Below, piece after piece: positions 20,105-23,444 of a stretch of DNA of 23,444 nucleotides. The notes under the pieces were generated by a model, which was given only the letters and a program-made list of their open reading frames with translations, was not told the DNA's origin and did no database searches. Source of the DNA: Conoideocrella luteorostrata (taxonomy: Eukaryota > Ascomycota > Sordariomycetes > Hypocreales > Clavicipitaceae). The number at the start of each line of letters is the position of its first letter. Positions within the stretch are counted from its first letter, which is position 1. A program made the translations under genes and the position numbers. The stretch spans positions 1 to 23,444 of the forward strand of contig JASWJB010000481.1 in assembly GCA_032433595.1 (NCBI GenBank), in the 5' to 3' direction.

Positions 20105-21625
20105 TTATGAACTGCCGTTCTTGGGCGGTGTCGTCTTATTATCCGTCCCTGAAGCCTTTATCTCACTATCCTCCTCGGCCTCCTCGCGAGGGGCCCTGCC
20201 GACTTGAGGATCCATCTCTTCCTCGGTCACGGCTGCCTTTTGCACTACCGACTTGTCCGTGACAGCCTGTGGACTCGTTTCCTCCGGCACCGCCGAAAGA
20301 GGCGACACTGATGAGACAGGTCGGCTGACAGTGGGAGTAGCTCGTGGCCGGGGTGGCAATCTTGGAGCCTGCTCATCAGTTGTTGTGCTCGCCATGGGCT
20401 GCACTGTCTGTGGTATGTACGACGCCGGGACTTGAGGAGTGTCACCATTCGGTCCATACCAGTCTTCCGTCAATTTCTCATCAGCAACCGGATCGCCATA
20501 TGTGTAGTTGGGATGAGCGCCGAGCAACTCCATGGGATACCGATAGCGAAAGCCCCAGCTCAACCAGAGTCCCAAACTCTGGCTTAGCTTTTTCTCCTTC
20601 CACTGAGTACGTAGGTCTTGCTGGTCCTCAGTGCTGCGTGCGGGAATACGTCGTGTAAGAAACACCAATGGAAGGCACAGTAGTATCCAAGAAACGGTAC
20701 CCACTCGAAGGGCGCTCTGGCCCATCATGAGCCTCCTAAACCAGAAGTATGACTCCGCAAAGCCCAGCAAGAATATTCCCGGCAGCACAGTAAGCAGAAT
20801 AATGCCCCAGTAGGGATAGTCGCCACAGTTACTCCAGGGACAGCTGGGCTGGTCAAAAAATGCATTCGAGTCACCACTGTCGTCAAATCGACCACCTCCT
20901 CCACTGGTTGGCCGAGGTCCGATCCTAGTAGTTCGGCTGGAGCCGGGGTTACGGCAAGAAGTCAAATAGTATGAGTAGACGAAGTTCAGCGTTGCCAATG
21001 AGCCCGTGGGATGCGCCGTGCTTGCCATGAAGGCCGTGACCATAGTATATGTAGTCGGTGCGTAGGTGATGTCGTTATATTCACCGCCACGGGGGTTGTA
21101 GGTCGAGATTGACGTGGTTGCTGAAGCAATAGAAACTTGATCCTCGGCTCCGGATGGCACCCTTGCGAACGAGCTTGTAGTGACGGTGAATGGGGTCGGA
21201 CAGCTCGTAGGGGCGGTATATTCTATGGTTTGGTAGAACACCGTGCTCGTGAAATCTGTCTGTGAGTAGGTCCGAGTCGAGATTGCAATATCGGAGGTCG
21301 CAATCGCGCCGGGCGAGAAGTATCTGTACAAAACGACAAGATCGCTATCATCCAAATCACCGTAGCCATTACCATACGTGGTTGTTATGGCTCGAGTAGA
21401 GTAGGGAGAAGCGGTGACAGAAGGTTTAAGTTTCACAGCCATTGAGCCCCTGTATGTGCTGGTGATTGTTGAAGTACTGTCGGCATACCTATTGGTGTAG
21501 GTGTACAATGAGACGGTGAGGATTATATTGGTGGTGACTGTATATACCACGGCATTGGCGACGCTCGCGATGGACAGCAACAAGAGCCAATTGCCTCCAG
21601 CAACAAGACCGCGAGTAGAAATCAT
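20105..21625 (-). CDS. Ser/Thr-rich surface protein with signal peptide and two membrane spans
   Basis: An intronless frame of 506 residues. A signal peptide (1-25, WLLLLSIASVANA) precedes a Ser/Thr/Tyr-rich extracellular part (26-270) suited to O-glycosylation, with few cysteines (C142, C224, C262, C267). Two membrane spans follow, about 272-291 and 308-326, with the block ESYFWFRRLMMG between them and TRRIPARSTEDQ after the second. The tail (327-506) holds WLSWGFRYRYPMELLG, then a disordered Pro-rich stretch with RLPPRPR (422-428), a possible SH3-binding site, and an acidic end. I recall similar membrane-proximal blocks in unnamed proteins of many ascomycetes, so the family is probably conserved, but I know no function. 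A cell-surface or sensor role is inference. No intron or truncation. Confidence 0.82.
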   Translation of the reverse strand: MISTRGLVAGGNWLLLLSIASVANAVVYTVTTNIILTVSLYTYTNRYADSTSTITSTYRGSMAVKLKPSVTASPYSTRAITTTYGNGYGDLDDSDLVVLYRYFSPGAIATSDIAISTRTYSQTDFTSTVFYQTIEYTAPTSCPTPFTVTTSSFARVPSGAEDQVSIASATTSISTYNPRGGEYNDITYAPTTYTMVTAFMASTAHPTGSLATLNFVYSYYLTSCRNPGSSRTTRIGPRPTSGGGGRFDDSGDSNAFFDQPSCPWSNCGDYPYWGIILLTVLPGIFLLGFAESYFWFRRLMMGQSALRVGTVSWILLCLPLVFLTRRIPARSTEDQQDLRTQWKEKKLSQSLGLWLSWGFRYRYPMELLGAHPNYTYGDPVADEKLTEDWYGPNGDTPQVPASYIPQTVQPMASTTTDEQAPRLPPRPRATPTVSRPVSSVSPLSAVPEETSPQAVTDKSVVQKAAVTEEEMDPQVGRAPREEAEEDSEIKASGTDNKTTPPKNGSS

Positions 21626-23444
21626 GACGATAGTGGTGTTGGTGGTGGTGGTGGTGGTGGTGCTGCTGCTGATAGGCTATAGAGAGCCTTTGCTGCAAGG
21701 CAGAATCGCCTCTCTTCTGCGCCTGCAACGCGGTGCCTCGCTCGATTCCTTGTGCAGTTAGCAAAAAGGAAATGAAATAAAAATGACGACGGTGTTTTAA
21801 AATTTAGCTAGCATCGCAGGAGCACGTGCGTGGGCGAAGGGGCAAGCGGCTCGTGAGAAAGCAAAATATTTTCAACCCTCCCAGGCCAGACGGGACGCCA
21901 TGTTGGTTCGCTGTCCGGCCATAGCCTAACTGAGATAGCTCGGCAATGAAAAGCTCCATTTTCTCGCGCGAGAGCGTTGGGACGTCCCGCGAGTTTGTGG
22001 ACAATCCGGGCGGTGCAAGGAACCACTCGCTTGCTGCCTATTCTTGGATCTCGCCAGGGGTCGAGTCGAGTCATCGTGAGTGAAGGCGCCCCTTTAGCTC
22101 TCCGCCAAGAGTCTTTGCAAGGGCCAGGCCCATTTGCAAGGCTCCGGAGCGGAGCTGCAGAAATTACCCACGAACCGCCATGCAGCCATTTCCCCCAGTT
22201 ATGGAGCATCACGACGGGGGCAATAATTTCGGCCTTGACCGGAAGCGGCGTAGGGGCCGTGGCGAGTTGCGAGGCCAGTCCAGTGAGACAGAGGACGAGC
22301 CGCACGCTTCAGTCCAGTTCAGCCGCATTGTATCCCCAGTTGATGACCGCAGCTACAGATGCATGATCAATTGAAGCAATTCGTCCTCTTCGTAGCTCAT
22401 GAGTTGGTCCGAATTCTCAACGACATTCAGATACTTTGTCCGCAGGAACAGCCGTTTTAAAACTCTCCTCCTCGTTCCGTGCATTCTCTGGCAGTGCGGG
22501 TGATCCTAGCAAGCCCAGGATCACGACGTTCGATTGTCACACAGAAATCGTTGGTCGTGATCTCAATAGGCTCCTGAAATACGGGCTTATGCTAGTTTGC
22601 CTCGTGATCAGGATCCTTGAGATGTCTTGGCTCTTCATCGCCGCACGGATTCTCAGTGTTGCAGTCCGTGACAGCTAGCAAGAATTGGCGCTCAACTCGC
22701 CAGCTCAGCGACTGGGGTAGATCGTCGTTGGTTGGCGAAGGGATCAACTCAACGGCCGACGCGAGACGCGCGAAAGAACATGCTTAGATCGATGTTTCCT
22801 TTCGCAGCTTGTCTCTTCTTCATTATTGCATAATTTTTGCGACAAATGGCGGATTTCACTTCATCAAGCTGTCATTTGGCTTGCCTCGGTCTGACTGCCA
22901 ATATCAGGTCTGGTCCAGGTCGAGGTCGTAATTTCGCATTTGTAAGTCGATGGCGAGCTGTCTATCAATGGCATTGTTTCGTCGAGGCGCGTCTTAATGT
23001 CAAGCAATATAACCAGAGGGAGAGGCCCGCCCCCTTCTGGGCGGCATTTAATTCTAGTCCATGTGCGCCCCAAAACATACCAAACTTCTATGTAGCCACG
23101 CGTTGTACCAAGACTCGATGTTCTGCCAAACTGACGACAGAAATATTCTTTGGTGGGTTTTAACACAATGTGATATCTCGCAGTTTAGTTGCTCGAGAAT
23201 AGTGTTGAAAAGGCTTCTACTCCCAACTGGGCGGGTACGTTGTGACAGAGTGAAGAGATCTCTGGGGTGCTGATTGAGAATGTCTCTGTGAATATGACGA
23301 TTAATTATCACCACACAAGTGGCTCAGCTAAATCGCTTCCTGTCTTGTGTCTACTAGTCGCGCGAGAATTCCTCCTTGTAACAAAGTTGAGCTATGGCGG
23401 TTTATAAAACCGGCCGTATCTCTCTACTGGTGACCTCAAATGTC
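21626..23444. other. Right-end region without a supportable gene
   Basis: It begins with the leader and promoter of the surface-protein gene. A 165-codon minus-strand ATG frame (22305-21808) starts with a hydrophobic stretch but then lacks any pattern or motif. Overlapping plus-strand frames are similar. No gene is called; a gene beginning beyond the window edge is possible. Confidence 0.4.
21634..21671. repeat. GTG/GCT trinucleotide repeat next to the surface-protein start
   Basis: An almost pure (GTG)n run followed by (CTG)n on the plus strand. On the coding strand of the surface-protein gene it reads CAG then CAC repeats and ends about 8 nt before the ATG at 21625, so it lies in the 5' leader. 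Confidence 0.9.

Noticed and set aside
21489..21764. Minus-strand frame with poly-Gln/poly-His upstream of the surface-protein gene
   Set aside because: It opens with TTG and contains no ATG; the His/Gln run is just the trinucleotide repeat read in another frame.
21808..22305. 165-codon minus-strand ATG frame with a hydrophobic start
   Set aside because: After the first 20 residues it shows no domain, pattern or codon bias. Overlapping plus-strand frames of similar quality suggest chance.

Overview
The window looks like nuclear DNA of a filamentous ascomycete (Pezizomycotina). The genes carry short introns (55-104 bp) with GT(A/G)NGT-type donors, CTAAC/TTAAC-like branch sites and CAG/TAG acceptors. 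The gene content also fits: a fungal cutinase, a HET-domain protein, a fungal-type FAD oxidoreductase and a Ser/Thr-rich surface protein. The species cannot be told from the sequence alone. No rRNA, tRNA, CRISPR array or intact transposon was found.

Layout. Positions 1-2141 hold no recognisable gene; there is a possible decayed LTR at about 974-1535. Five minus-strand genes follow: a three-exon secreted cutinase (2142-3022), an intronless two-HKD phospholipase D-like protein (4207-6105), a two-exon FAD-dependent monooxygenase-like enzyme (6721-8416), a four-exon M20-family hydantoinase/carbamoylase with a probable mitochondrial presequence (9022-10602), and a three-exon Sec61 gamma subunit (11500-11853). 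A roughly 550-bp divergent promoter region with a perfect 13-bp inverted repeat separates Sec61 gamma from a plus-strand epoxide hydrolase-like alpha/beta hydrolase (12408-13394). Next on the plus strand are a poorly characterised protein ending in a transmembrane segment and three 18-residue tandem repeats (14243-15459), 2.2 kb without a clear gene, and a HET-domain protein (17672-19761). It converges on a minus-strand surface protein with a signal peptide and two membrane spans (20105-21625). The last 1.8 kb has no supportable gene.

How the genes work together. This looks like an ordinary chromosomal neighbourhood and not one pathway: a housekeeping secretion gene (Sec61 gamma) sits among metabolic enzymes and accessory genes. 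Cutinase and epoxide hydrolase could act in sequence on epoxy-acid cutin monomers, but they are 9 kb apart with unrelated genes between, so this is only a speculation. The least explained parts are the repeat-tailed membrane protein, the conserved-looking two-span surface protein, and several hairpins and dispersed short motifs between genes. Exon joins were worked out by hand from splice consensus, reading-frame continuity and family motifs; they have not been checked against transcripts.
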